From Amphiura filiformis (taxonomy: Eukaryota; Echinodermata; Ophiuroidea; Amphilepidida; Amphiuridae), in contig NC_092647.1 in NCBI RefSeq assembly GCF_039555335.1, positions 13,933,594 to 13,997,593 of the forward strand: a stretch of 64,000 bases of DNA, given 5' to 3'. The notes below the pieces were generated by a model. It was given only the letters and a program-made list of their open reading frames with translations. It ran no database searches and was not told the origin of the DNA. Numbering within the stretch: position 1 is the stretch's first letter; each line of letters begins with the position of its first letter. Both the position numbers and the translations under genes were made by a program. This document shows, one piece after another, positions 1-9,767 of this stretch.

Positions 1-381
1 TATTGAAGATATGGATTTTTTTCCCCAAAACACCAAAAAAAAAAATTAGGTCTTTTTGGAAAAAAATCCATATCTTCAATATGAAAGGTCAAAATTTTCA
101 ATTGACTGTCGGCTTTTCCTCCCAGCTACATACACTTTAAGAATATTTCATTAGATTTATATAATTTACTTCGAGGACTGTTATATATCAAAAATTTGAA
201 AAATATCAAATTTTTATAACTTGTCATAAAATTTGTATTATATTGTGATTTTCAAAAATGAAAATTATTTGATATCAGAAAGACATGCTTCGTATTCAGA
301 ATGCAATTCGATAGGTCTGAGGTGCTCTCATGTCGCACAAAAAATACTGTCGAAACGCAATAAACGCTCATTCTAGATCCC
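1..381. mobile_element. Right half of a TTAA-flanked foldback element, cut by the window edge
   Basis: Positions 1-80 form a hairpin, with tattgaagatatggattttt answered by its reverse complement. The stretch to 381 is about 90 percent identical by eye to 49910-50284, the right half of a complete element at 49626-50284. It ends at 381 in GATCCC, followed directly by TTAA at 382-385. The missing left arm should lie to the left of the window. No coding capacity is visible, so this is a non-autonomous copy. Confidence 0.8.
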
Positions 382-450
382 TTAAACTACTCCTCATGTC
401 ATAAGGATTCGGAAAAGGTATAAAATTCAAAGGTATATATTTTGAGAGAT

Positions 451-658
451 GGGAAACCCCCCTGAGAAGAGTTTGTAAAGACATTTTGGGATTTCCCCAA
501 GTCACTGTAAACAAAGGGCGGGAAACAAAGTCAGGATTTGTTATGGATTGGGTATTCCCCTGAGAATGCAAAGTGGATATGACATCATATTGGAATTCCC
601 CAAAGGAAGTGATGTAATGTGAAAGCTTAATGTTTATAAATTATTCTTGGGAATTCCC
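451..658. promoter_or_regulatory. Cluster of kappaB-like motifs
   Basis: Four exact matches to the NF-kappaB/Rel consensus GGGRNWYYCC lie within 208 bp: GGGAAACCCC (451-460), GGGATTTCCC (488-497), GGGGAATTCC on the minus strand (592-601) and the palindrome GGGAATTCCC (649-658). A fifth, GGGTATTCCC (550-559), has one mismatch. The flanks of 451 and 550, and of 488 and 592, resemble each other, so a tandem duplication of about 100 bp probably made part of the cluster. A TATAAAAG follows at 1051-1058 on the plus strand. Function is inferred only. Confidence 0.45.
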
Positions 659-1399
659 ATATATATATTCCCATATGTTTGGTCCATAAACAAAATAATG
701 TATACAAAATTCTTCACAGTGTTATTGTGTTGTTGTGGGCCAGCTAATGTGCTAACAGTTCATATGCCTTATATCATAAATATTGCAGTCAATATACTAC
801 TATTCAGTTATATCGGAGAAGATCTAGAATACGTCAAAGTGCGTACCTCTTCCAGGAAAGGAATATATATATGCTTCTGTCTACTTACTGAAGTCTGATT
901 TATAAAACAACATATTCTGTCAATGTAAGTGGAAACAAGGGGACAACTGCAATGCAATGCAGGCCAATTATCCATTAGAAATTGTGTGAAAGGTGAAAAT
1001 AGCACCATTTTTGGAGATAGTCAACTGTGAGAGGACTTTTATGCAGAGGATATAAAAGTCTTCAGTGGACTTCGCTGAACGTTGATCTTCGCAGGACAAG
1101 TGAACATGGAGAATCAGGATATACATCAAGAACATTGAGAACTTTACAAGACTTTTACAATCAACAACAACAAGAAGGCTGCTGGATAAGTAACTTTGCT
1201 AAAGAGTGTACTAGTATATGTATGATTTATTTTATGTGTTTCACACAATTATTGTTAAAACATACTTTTCGTTTGATTAAAAGACTCAGATATTGTTAAC
1301 TTAATTAATCAGTGTGTTTTATTTTGCATTCGGAAGCGAATTTGGGAAAAGGGTGTTTTTGGCCTTGAGGTATTATTAACGACTCCTAATAATGACAGT
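659..1399 (+). other. No gene recognised; possible solo LTR or orphan promoter
   Basis: A TATA box (TATAAAAG, 1051-1058) is followed by about 230 bp without a convincing coding frame, then an ATTAAA at 1276-1281 and a T/GT-rich stretch near 1310-1325. With the kappaB-like cluster upstream, this order resembles the U3-R-U5 layout of a long terminal repeat. I found no clear TG...CA ends, no target duplication and no second copy in the window. The 90-codon open frame at 1027-1299 starts with GTG and resembles nothing I know. Confidence 0.2.
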
Positions 1400-1476
1400 G
1401 TGAAGCCTTTATTACAATACTAACATTTCTAAGGCTTCTCTTTGGTATGAATTCGTTCACGTGCTTTCAAGTTACC
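1400..1476 (-). pseudogene. Decayed zinc finger downstream of ZNF-A
   Basis: On the minus strand this stretch still reads as a finger plus linker of the ZNF family ([16 protein letters not shown], then a stop and a damaged CxYCNKGFT). It is the outer part of the ZNF-A finger array, separated from the gene by a short LINE insertion at 1485-1673. The last bases match the finger sequence that resumes at 1677. Confidence 0.7.
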
Positions 1477-1484
1477 TGACACTG

Positions 1485-1673
1485 AGCACCGAAAATGCTC
1501 ATGATTTACAATGTTTATCTAAATATGTTTTTTATGCAATGAAAATTAGAGATTCGATTTAATTAGATTATGTTATTGATGTTTTGTTTGTATTATGTAC
1601 TAAATATATTGTATTGTGGGCCTGTGGCCTTGAATTATATGATAATAATGAACTGAACTGAACTGAACTGAAC
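1485..1673 (+). mobile_element. 5'-truncated LINE 3' end inserted in the ZNF-A array
   Basis: This 189-bp insert has the look of a CR1/L2-type 3' end: a gggcctgtggccttgaattat stretch, an AT-rich run, then a pentanucleotide tail (actga) about five units long at 1650-1676. The same kind of 3' end, with a different tail, closes the longer LINE at 21.8 kb. CTGACACTG occurs at both ends (1476-1484 and 1673-1681), which fits a target-site duplication, though the tail itself contains part of it. The insert supplies the last codons of the ZNF-A open frame. Confidence 0.65.
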
Positions 1674-3120
1674 TGACACTGTGAAGATTTTTATAACTAC
1701 CTGACTGTGCAAAGCCAGACATATGTAAAGCGTCTCTTTTGTTTCGTTCATGTCTTTTCAAGTTACTTGACTGTGCGAAGCCTTTATTACAGTATTGGCA
1801 TATGTAAGACTTCTCTTTGGTATGGATTAGTTCATGCGCTTTCAAGCGACCTAAGTGTTTGTAAACTTTGTTGCAATACTGACATTTGTAAGGCGTCTTT
1901 TTTTTTTGGATTCGTTCATGTCTTTTCATGTTATTGAACTGTATGAAGCCTTTGTTACAGTATTGACATATGTAAGGCTTCTCTTTCGTATGAATTCGTT
2001 CGTGTATTTTCAAGTTACATGACATTGTGAAGCCTTTGCTGCAGTATTGGCATATGTAAGGCTTCTCTTCATGCTCTTTTGTCATGTTGGTGTGGGTTGC
2101 TTCATGCGTTTTCAAGTTACCAGACGTTCTAAAGCCTTTATCACAGTATTGACAAATGTAAGGCTTCTCTTTGGTATGTATTAGTTCGTGTGTTTTCAAG
2201 TGACTAGACGTTCTGAAGCCTTTATTACAGTACTGACATGTGAAAGGCTTCTCATTGGTATGGATTGCTTCATGTCTTTTCAAGCTGCCAGACGTTGTGA
2301 ATCCTTTATTACAATACTGACATTTGTAAGGCTTCTCTTTGGTATGGGTTCGTTCATGTGTTTTCAAGTGACTAGAATGTGTGAATCCTTGATTACAGTA
2401 TTGACATATGTAAGTTTTCTCTTTCGTATGAATTCGCTCATGTATTTTCAATTCACAAGACTGTGTGAAGCCTTTATTGCAGTATTGGCATATGTAAGGC
2501 GTCACTTTGGTATGGAGTAGTTCGTGTCTTTTCTGGTGACTTGACTGTGCGAAGCCTCTGTTGCAGTATTGGCATATGAAAGGCTTCTCTTTGGTATGAG
2601 TTCGTTCATGTGTTTTCAAGTGACCAGACTGTGTGAAGCCTTTGTCGCAGTATTGACATATGTAAGTCTTCTCTTTGGTATGGATTCGTTCATGTGTTTT
2701 CAAGTTACCAGACGATGTGAAGCCTTTGTTGCAGTATTGGCATATGTAAGGCTTCTCTTTGGTATTATTCTGTTCTTGTACCTGACTCCTGATTGAAAAC
2801 GTTGTCTCATAATGCTGACCTTGGTAAGATGTCAATTGCGAATCGTTCTCATTCATTTGCTTGCTTGATGTCCATTGGTCAAGAGATGGTGACGTCAGAA
2901 AACCATGTCTTCTACTATATTGGCTATTATTGGAGGTGTTTTTCTTTCTTCTTGATATCGGTATCATCTTCTTCTTATAGTCATACCAGTATACACGAAT
3001 CCGCAGCTCATGATGACGTAGATGACGCAGATATCGATGTGTATTATTAAAAAACCTTCTGCAATATTTACACTCATGCGGGGTCAGATACCCCCATACT
3101 CGTGGCCTTCTCGGAAACAT
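1600..3120 (-). CDS. ZNF-A: multi-C2H2 zinc-finger protein
   Basis: A 506-residue frame on one exon. Residues 17-37 form a divergent C2H2 finger (CKYC-x12-H-x3-H). Residues 44-60 are aromatic and basic (YWYDYKKK, then SRRKK), a plausible nuclear localisation signal. Twelve fingers begin at Cys127. Ten are intact; finger 10 ends HERIQ and finger 12 HERNK, so both lack the last zinc-binding His. Linkers are mostly TKEKP. Most fingers carry Gln, Thr, Arg or Ser at helix position -1. The start is chosen because a splice acceptor (tttcag) lies two bases upstream at 3123-3124. The last residues, from about 460, are decayed finger and LINE tail. By family it is probably a nuclear DNA-binding protein; its target is unknown. 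Confidence 0.85.
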   Translation of the reverse strand: MFPRRPRVWGYLTPHECKYCRRFFNNTHRYLRHLRHHELRIRVYWYDYKKKMIPISRRKKNTSNNSQYSRRHGFLTSPSLDQWTSSKQMNENDSQLTSYQGQHYETTFSIRSQVQEQNNTKEKPYICQYCNKGFTSSGNLKTHERIHTKEKTYICQYCDKGFTQSGHLKTHERTHTKEKPFICQYCNRGFAQSSHQKRHELLHTKVTPYICQYCNKGFTQSCELKIHERIHTKEKTYICQYCNQGFTHSSHLKTHERTHTKEKPYKCQYCNKGFTTSGSLKRHEAIHTNEKPFTCQYCNKGFRTSSHLKTHELIHTKEKPYICQYCDKGFRTSGNLKTHEATHTNMTKEHEEKPYICQYCSKGFTMSCNLKIHERIHTKEKPYICQYCNKGFIQFNNMKRHERIQKKKTPYKCQYCNKVYKHLGRLKAHELIHTKEKSYICQYCNKGFAQSSNLKRHERNKRDALHMSGFAQSGSYKNLHSVSSVQFSSVHYYHIIQGHRPTIQYI

Positions 3121-3210
3121 TCCTGAAACGAATAATAAACATCAATCCATCTATAATTGAGACAAACATTGGCTAATCTTTATTGGGTTACTTTGATTAA
3201 TTCAACTTAA

Positions 3211-3561
3211 GGGGGTACTACACCCTTGGCCAATTTTGTGCCTATTTTTGCATTTTTCTCAAAAATTATAGCGCATTGGCGACAAGTAAGATACATGTAT
3301 GTATATTATAGGGGCAAGGACTACAACTACTGCACTGGAAATTTTATTTCAGCACAGACAACAGTTGTGGAGTTACATTCAAAAATGAGGGAACACTAAT
3401 ATTTGGTCAATAAATCAATAACTACTTGCTTTGAGTTGCTGAATTTTCAGTACAGTAGTTGTAGTCCGTGCCATATACATATCTTACTTGTCACCAATGT
3501 GCTATAATTTTTGAGAAAAATGCAAAAATAGGCACACAGTTGGCCAGGGTGTAGTACCCCC
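3211..3561. mobile_element. TTAA-flanked MITE with long terminal inverted repeats
   Basis: The 351-bp element starts GGGGGTACTACACCC and ends with its reverse complement. The inverted arms stay similar for about 150 bp each (for example ctcaaaaattatagc in one arm and its complement in the other). TTAA flanks both ends (3207-3210 and 3562-3565), as expected for piggyBac-type integration. There is no transposase frame, so it is non-autonomous. Confidence 0.85.
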
Positions 3562-3644
3562 TTAATAGACCTTTTCATATATTTCACTATACTTTCCGCA
3601 ATCCAAACTGTCTCATCCTATGGACAAATACAATTAACAGAAAT

Positions 3645-3705
3645 AGTTGTTGTTGTTGTTGTCTTTTTTTTTTATTGTTGTTGTTATTGTTGGGTTGTTT
3701 TTTTA
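3645..3705. repeat. GTT/T-rich simple repeat
   Basis: A run of gttgttgttgtt, a T tract and attgttgttgtt, within the ZNF-A intron. It is low complexity. Confidence 0.8.
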
Positions 3706-3714
3706 CTACAAAGT

Positions 3715-3974
3715 TAGGGAGCGATCGTTATTTACAACAGGGGGAATGGTCATTTTGAGGGGAACCGGACATTTTATGGGGGATCTTGAGGGGGGGGGGA
3801 AGCGAAACATTATGTTGAACCAGGAGGGGGGATTGTTAAGTTTTGAATTGAGAAATTTGGGAAACTAAGGGGATTCCGAAAATTTAGAGCGGACGCGAGG
3901 GGGGAACGAGAATTTTTTGTCGATATTTTTCCAAAACGCCCACCCCCCTGCCGCAAATAACGATCGGTCCCTTA
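3715..3974. mobile_element. MITE with G-rich interior
   Basis: The 260-bp element has terminal inverted repeats of about 20 bp: TAGGGAGCGATCGTTATTT at the left and AAATAACGATCGGTCCCTTA at the right, with two or so differences. The interior has long G runs (gggggggggg near 3789-3798). No target duplication is certain. It is non-coding. Confidence 0.65.
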
Positions 3975-4011
3975 TTTCGGAAGTCCTTTAAGCCATTAGG
4001 CTCTCAGGGAG

Positions 4012-4612
4012 AGTGCGGTCAAATGGTTAGCGTATAGACGAATCCAAGTAGCCAAGTCATGGTCAGGATTTGGTCGGACATCTTTGGGTAGCCGCTAGCA
4101 CCAACCTGGTGCTTTGAGCGTCCAATTGTGCAAATAAAAGCCGCCTAACACCTAGGGAAGATGCAAGGACGAGGAGGGTTAATAGAATAATAGCTAATAA
4201 TATATATAATAGAGATAATTCCGCAGGTAATCCCGTCGCATTCTATTCATAGACCCTACATAGTGCTTTTGTTCGCAAGTACATCAATGCATAGATACCG
4301 CGTGTAGTTAATCCGATTATTATGTCACTTCAACAGCGAATAGACCATGCTGTGTGTTTTGTCGAAGGAACTGTATTGTGTTATTCTTTTGTCTGCCTGT
4401 GTTTTCGCGGAAGGTGTAAAACGGGTGATGGAATGCAGTTTAAAATTTCCGCCAAGGCCGAATCATTTCTCATTTTGAGTGCATTGTAGCCGACGGCTAC
4501 CCAACTAAAGGCTGCTAGTCAGGTGTAGGAATGCGTGAATTTAGATTCGTCTATACTCGCCTTTGGCATTTTTGATACACCAGGTTGATGGTTCAATTCC
4601 TGTCCATTACAC
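4012..4612 (+). mobile_element. tRNA-like SINE head split by a nested element
   Basis: The SINE head begins ctctcagggagagtgcgg at 4012 and breaks at 4034. It resumes at 4554 with tactcgcctttggc and continues through a B-box-like ggttcaattcc. The uninterrupted head at 40942-41025 reads straight through this point, so the break is an insertion. A second head copy starts directly after, at 4613. Confidence 0.75.
4035..4553. mobile_element. TA-flanked MITE nested inside the SINE
   Basis: The 519-bp insert begins tagacgaatccaa and ends ttagattcgtcta, an inverted repeat of about 13 bp. It is flanked by TA at 4033-4034 and 4554-4555. Removing it with one TA restores the SINE head. A TA duplication suits a Tc1/mariner-type or similar transposase acting in trans. 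The interior has further short inverted segments (gggtagccgctagc and gccgacggctaccc) and no open frame. Confidence 0.75.
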
Positions 4613-4870
4613 CACGCTCTCAGGGAGGGCGCGGCCAAATGGTTAGGGTATTCGCCTTTGGCATGTTTAGTGCACCAGGTCTCGAGTTCATTTCCCGGCC
4701 TTAACAAAAAGTCTGATTTGTCTTCAGATCCGTATGTCCTGACCCAATGGAATATGTTGCCATTTCAGTGGACAGAGACCCAATAGGAAATGTGTCTCAC
4801 AGACAGATTCAAAAAAGTAGGGTGTTAACACCGGACTGTCCCAATAAGCATGTCGTGACCCACATACATT
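4613..4870 (+). mobile_element. tRNA-like SINE, second copy, with one body monomer
   Basis: The head has an A-box-like ccaaatggttaggg and a B-box-like ctcgagttcatttcc. The body then carries the unit that forms about 123-bp tandem repeats at 24.0, 41.2 and 49.1 kb (agattcaaaaaagtag, ggtgttaaca, cggactgtccca). The same SINE sits in the introns of ZNF-B, C, D and E. Confidence 0.7.
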
Positions 4871-5112
4871 GTCAGTCCAAATAAGGCCCTTTTCACCTAG
4901 ATCATGGACCAAAATAGTGTAAAATATTAAATCCAAATAAGGCCTTTTTTGGAAGCTCAAAGACTTTACAAATACAAGTACATTTTCTCTAAAAATTCCG
5001 GTATCTTCCGATAATAATCGGATGCAACCGGATATATTTTTCGTTTGCCCCCCCACCCCGACCAAGAAAGCTGGCTACGCCACTGATTTGGACAGTGTGT
5101 TTCCTTACACAT
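4871..5112. mobile_element. Degraded MITE end
   Basis: CTGGCTACGCCACTG at 5071-5085 equals the right terminal repeat of the complete hAT-like MITE at 10495-10660. C-rich sequence precedes it (gcccccccacccc). I cannot locate the left end. The stretch repeats the phrase aaataaggc twice (near 4880 and 4935). No gene is seen. Confidence 0.45.
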
Positions 5113-5522
5113 ACACTCCTATTTCAGATTGGTCAAATTTAACACGGAATTGGTCAAATTAAACACAGAAAATAAACCCGCGGGGAAACCAAAAGTTATT
5201 GGTCAAAATGACACAGTTAAATGTGTCAAATGGAATAACATGGAAAATTGTTTTAAAAAATAACAAAAATTCTGTGTTAAACTTACCAATTTCTATGTTA
5301 AAAATGATTCGGAATAATAGTCAAATTGATATGACAATTAAAGGGGTCGTTGTTTTGGGTCATAATGATTCAATTCTGTGTCAAATATCCGTGCTTAAAA
5401 GTATAGTCACATATTTCAGGCTCATTCCGGACATGAAATGACCAAGAAAATGATCCCTATGACACAACTATTTGTGAAATATAAATGACACAGAATATTT
5501 AACACATATCAAATAAGAGTGT
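5113..5522. mobile_element. Candidate MITE with internal GTCAAA/ACACAG repeats
   Basis: The ends ACACTCCTATTT and AAATAAGAGTGT are inverted repeats with one mismatch. Inside, short phrases such as ttggtcaaatt and acacag recur several times. No target duplication is clear and no protein is recognised; the 80-codon frame at 5199-5441 has no family resemblance. Confidence 0.45.
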
Positions 5523-5654
5523 AGGCCTATATACGTTTTTATTCAATTTATATTCAAAATATGATTTATTCCGTTGTAATAACATGAGATGAGAGATCGA
5601 TCTCATTAGACTATGCCATAGTCGAATTTTGATAAAAATATGTTATTAATCACG

Positions 5655-6042
5655 ATAAAAGAGGAGGAGAGCGTGGCCTAGCGGTTAAGGCATAGGACTG
5701 TGAACCCAAGGGTCATGGGTTCGAATCGCAGGTCCGGCTCTTTGTGTCCTTGAGCAAGACACTTCACTCTACTTGCTTAGTGCTTCGGAGGGCACTTTAA
5801 GCTGTCGGTCCCGTGTACATGCATATTTTCTCACGTTAATGTAGTGTGCACGTTAAAGAACGTCACAGGCTATTCGAAAAGAGCAGGGGATCATCCCGGT
5901 CATGTTGACTGTACTTCAAAATACACTCATCTACTCTAGGTTCCAGAGTAAAAAATAAGTACAGCTTGTCTGTACGCAGTGCGATAATGCTCATACATAT
6001 GAGGGAGGCACTTATAAGGAAGAAGAAGAAGAAGAAAAGCAT
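5655..6042 (+). mobile_element. tRNA-derived SINE with GAA tail
   Basis: TGGCCTAGCGG at 5674-5684 matches the Pol III A box and GGTTCGAATCG at 5718-5728 the B box, 33 bp apart as in a tRNA gene. A long body follows (tccttgagcaagacactt, then about 270 bp), ending in a gaagaagaagaagaa tail near 6019-6037. The tail and body show a SINE rather than a tRNA gene. It is a different family from the SINE at 4613. Confidence 0.8.
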
Positions 6043-6551
6043 TCCCTTGAACTCAAAATTATACTGATGTTTATTAAAATTATAGTGTTCAATAGTAAAA
6101 TGGTCATAAAGAGTTTATATAATTAGATGATTAATGACAATAAAAGTTATATTGAATGCATCATATATCTTGCAATGGCTCACTACACTGAACAATTCTG
6201 ATTTTGGAATCTACCCGTTCATTGATCGCGAAAGCCCGAGTAAAAAAATTCAGGAAGCTAACAAACAGAGGGAGTACGACGGTGACTAAAAATATCAGAT
6301 GTGAAAATCTATCAATTGCACACAAATTAATACAAATCAGCATTTTATGCTTAAATGTAATAGCCAGAGTATGCAAAAAGGGCTTGTGGACTACGGAAAA
6401 GTCTACGATCTCATCAATCGGAAAGTTTGAATGTCAAGGAACGAACTTCATAAATTTCTGTCATATCATATTTCTGTCCCTGCTGTAGTTAAGTAACATA
6501 ATTAATCATTTTATTATGTTTGAAACTAGCGATTTAAAATAAGAAGATATT

Positions 6552-7025
6552 ACTCACTTGGCTACAGCTTACAATGCAATCTACGCTTCTTTATTCTATG
6601 CCCAAATCGTTGTTATACCGTACATATTGGTTTCAGGTTACGGGGTAAATACCTCAGTTCTGTATGACGGAAATGAAGTAAAGAATTATACCAGTGCACT
6701 CTTACTGCTGCTGCTAAAAAATATTTGGTTGAAAAGACAGTTCTGTTCGGTGAATAGTCGATAATACTCTATAATACTATACTGTATTATAGTACTAATG
6801 ATTGTTGTTGCCTGGCTGCTTCCTACTGCTTCCTTATCTTCTTCCTTATCTTCTTCAGGTTATGACCAAAGGTCGGGATCAAAGGTCGAATGTTATGCAA
6901 ATAAATTAACCATTCACGCATACAACATTACCATTGAATCAGTTACGTATTTATTTGTTTTAATTGTTAATGCTACGATATGGGGCTCAACGTAAGTTAA
7001 TGAGATGAGAATGATGACCTCAGAA
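6552..7025 (-). promoter_or_regulatory. ZNF-A promoter/exon 1 module (copy 1)
   Basis: On the minus strand a splice donor, GTGAGT, lies at 6557-6552. Upstream (higher coordinates) the sequence aligns with four other copies in the window. The most conserved block, 6863-6888, contains two AAAGGTCG copies 13 bp apart and a TGACC in inverted orientation, reminiscent of nuclear-receptor half-sites. ATGCAAAT, a perfect octamer/POU motif, is at 6895-6902. Exon 1 would be non-coding, since the ZNF start codon follows the acceptor. Promoter function is inferred from repeated conservation upstream of each intact gene. Confidence 0.5.
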
Positions 7026-7037
7026 ATTGGAAAATTT

Positions 7038-7225
7038 CCCAGCAAACACAAAAAGTTATATTTTGGGTTTTGCTTTATGTAAAAACGTTTTAATAATATT
7101 AAATGTCGGGTTATATAAATGTCATGAAAACGTGTTAAAACGTTTCGTATGAAAACACACTGCAACAATATTTCTAAAATATTTTCAAAATGTAAAGTAT
7201 TTTTGCAAACATTTTTAAGGGCATA
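7038..7225. mobile_element. Truncated CCCAGCAAACACAAAA-type MITE
   Basis: The left end CCCAGCAAACACAAAA matches the left end of the complete 664-bp element at 25128-25791, and the phrase atgtcgggttatataaa is shared. The right terminus is missing; similarity fades near 7225. Confidence 0.6.
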
Positions 7226-7259
7226 ATTGACCTAATCCAGGGTCAAAGTCCCGTAGAAT

Positions 7260-7560
7260 ATTGATGATGAAAATAATTCACCTATTTAAATAAGTATCTT
7301 CTACTAATACATATCTAGATTCAAGGGAACCCGTGTTGTACATGTACAATGTCAATGTTGGAGATGCTGTAGAGGGCGGCTATATTAATTTTCAAAATGG
7401 CCGCCAGGATTGTGCTTTTTTACTTTGATAATTGAAATTGAGGGAATACATTTTGCATAATTATGTTAATAATTTTAACAATAAAAAAGAAAGTAATCTT
7501 GTGAATAATTGTGACGTTTAGAAATAAAATTAAAAGAAATCAATTTTATGTTCGTACCAG
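7260..7560. repeat. Dispersed repeat shared with 43.5 kb and 55.1 kb
   Basis: The stretch containing aatggccgccaggattg and cttttttactttgataattg is also present at 43480-43760 and in part at 55070-55200. No terminal repeats or coding frame are visible. Confidence 0.6.
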
Positions 7561-9021
7561 TTATTTTCTTAGATATCATAAAGGATCAAAAAATAAATTA
7601 TGAATGGAACTTTTGAAACAAAATAAAAAACTGGTTTAGCCGTTATTGATAATGTGCGTAGTTTTAATTAAGTAATTTGTCATACGAAACCGACAAAAAG
7701 AAACACTCTTGCAAAAGTCCCAAACGAACACGTGTTAGATTTTAACTCTCTCCAAGCGGGTGTCGACTGCAGACGACAAGTTTCAAATTTTATTTGAATT
7801 TTAAAAAAATTCAGAATTGTAAATTTTCATGCCCATATTTGAAATCAGCATGAAAAATGCATTAAAATGAGTACAAGCAAGCCTAGTATTGGTTCAATGG
7901 TTCTTAAAATAGCTCTTGATATTTTGAGAAAAATTCTTAAAACTTTGTCTTTTTATGTTGAAGCTTATGACTAGCACGCAAAGCAATTCATTTTTAATAT
8001 TCACACATTTGTCACCTTGTTCTACAAATGTCACTAAACTCCTAAAAACTTATTTCCAGCTTTAAATTATCCTAGAAATTCGGATTTTTTCCCCAGTCCC
8101 GAGTGACTTTTATTCCTGGTATAGCTGCATGAATAAGTACGTAGCAATGAATGCTACCACTTTTGTTTTACAGTGGTACGTTTTTACCACCTCAATAACC
8201 TCATCCCAATGGCATACTCCAATAACCTCAATTAAATAATCATAGTGTAAAATTTGACCTCAAGTTGCAGAGTACGAGTTTTTGTACCCAAATTGTCAAA
8301 GGTCATTCAATGAATGTACAAATGTATTGGGGTTAAAGAACTGTGCCCCTGATAGATGAGCATGTTGTGGATCCTAGTGATAGTAACAAAATGTTTTGTC
8401 GACAAGGTGGAAGTATCAAGTCCAAAAATACCATCTGTTTTTTAGAACCTTAGATTTCCATTAGCAATATTAAATTTGTATAAAATAATAACAGCTAACA
8501 TTGGCACAGTGGCTCTTAAAATGACATTTCAAGTTTGGGGCAAAAAAAGTAAATTTAGTTATTTTACGGAGTGAATCAGAGTGAAACGTCTAACTAATAA
8601 AGAGTCATCTGTGCGTAAAATTAATTTGTAAGGTGCAACATCTGACGCCAAATTCGACTCCTATATCTAAATTCCATGTTGTTTTGCGTGTCAAGCGCGA
8701 TGTGACCAATCGCATATTGTAAAAATCAAAAATTAACAATTCAATCTATCGTGCGCGTTACTGCATGACAAATGGTATAGGCTGCCTACCTACCATGTAA
8801 ATGATGTTTCATACTAGATAATGCCCTGACTATTGCCTTAGGATATTTTTTTATTTTGTTTTGTTAAAATTTTGTTTATTGCTTGTTTTGTCATTTTCCA
8901 TTATAAGCAAACAATAACGACGTTAAACAAGGAAAGACACAAACACACACAGGTAATCTTGGTTAACAATAAAATACGCGATATAGCAGCAGCAACAACC
9001 AACTGAGGGAGCTGTCTTCCC
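7561..9021. other. AT-rich intergenic DNA; one short dispersed repeat
   Basis: No gene is seen. Positions 8216-8372 are about 88 percent identical by eye to 36912-37070 (cataacctcaatt...tgatagatgagcatgttg), so this is an interspersed repeat or old duplication. The rest has no structure I can name. Confidence 0.5.
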
Positions 9022-9767
9022 TTCCTTGACTCACTTCTTTCTTCTTTTTTTTTTTTTTATCTTTGGACAGCCATAGTGTTACTGTCTATGATTTATTAAC
9101 ATATTACAAAATATAAACTATGGCTGATTTTATGATATAGCCTACAATTTTTTTAACATCAGAAAAGACAGAACAAAACGAACATAGACAACAATGAAAC
9201 AGACAAAAGGACAAGTTTCCCATGTTATTTTCATTAGACGTGCACAGAATGTGAAAAAAAAAGAGGTTTAAAGGCGAGGAAATGCAAATAAAAATAGGTT
9301 GGCAGGCAAATTAACCTCAATCCTCAATGTTTGCCCAATTTACATTTACTTTCTGCGATCCTATACTCAGTATTAAGTTTCATTCTCACAAAGTTCATAA
9401 AAGCTTGGAAACGGGGAGAGGTCTTTTGAAATTTACATCTATGACTATAAAACTTCAAACATAATACAAGAAAGTTGATTACAGTTCTGTGCTCCGAGTC
9501 ATAAACATTAATCCCAAACATTTTTTGGTAGTTAGAAATTGTAATATTATCACCAGTTTTGCTTTCAATAAATTGGGTCAGACTGTTCCACAAGCATTTG
9601 ATTTTATCACAATCACAAAATAAATGCACCAAGGATTCCTCAGAATTATTACAAAAAGAACAAAGTGGGGAATCTGTTCTACCAATTTTATGAAGGAATT
9701 TGTTTGTGCAAATTGCTCTGTGAAACAATTTAAAGTAAAAAGCCCTAAGTTCCTTGACTCACTTCTT
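9022..9767 (-). mobile_element. 5'-truncated L1/Tx1-like LINE with 18-bp target duplication
   Basis: TTCCTTGACTCACTTCTT occurs exactly at 9022-9039 and again at 9750-9767, flanking the insert 9040-9749. On the minus strand the insert ends in a poly(A) tract (a T run at 9046-9058 on the plus strand). It is about 710 bp long, so only the 3' end of the parent was copied. Long target duplication, 5' truncation and poly(A) are marks of target-primed reverse transcription. Confidence 0.9.
9324..9749 (-). pseudogene. C-terminal fragment of a LINE reverse-transcriptase protein
   Basis: The frame continues from the 5' truncation point through VKELRAFYFKLFHRAI and a zinc-knuckle-like segment (CSFCNNSEE...HLFCDCDKIKCLWNSL). 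That C-x2-C...H-x4-C and Trp pattern is typical of the region after the RT domain in L1/Tx1-type ORF2 proteins. No RT or endonuclease motif is present, so it is inactive. The stop at 9324 is probably the natural end, followed by about 265 bp of 3' UTR. Confidence 0.75.

Larger units (their letters stand above)
3123..6557 (-). other. Inferred intron 1 of ZNF-A
   Basis: The span runs from the donor GTGAGT at 6557-6552 to the acceptor AG at 3124-3123, about 3.4 kb. It holds several mobile elements, listed separately, and no open frame I would call a gene. Parts near 3590-3650 and 3990-4010 are shared with the introns of ZNF-B, C, D and E (a gtctcatc...acaaaatacaat motif). The intron is inferred from the conserved splice sites; no transcript evidence is available. 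Confidence 0.5.

Noticed and set aside
2188-2796. Plus-strand frames opposite the zinc-finger exons (also at 33396, 57562, 63394)
   Set aside because: They are antisense shadows of the 84-bp finger unit, which is open on the opposite strand too.
5655-5735. tRNA gene
   Set aside because: A and B boxes are present, but a long non-tRNA body and a GAA tail follow, so this is a SINE.
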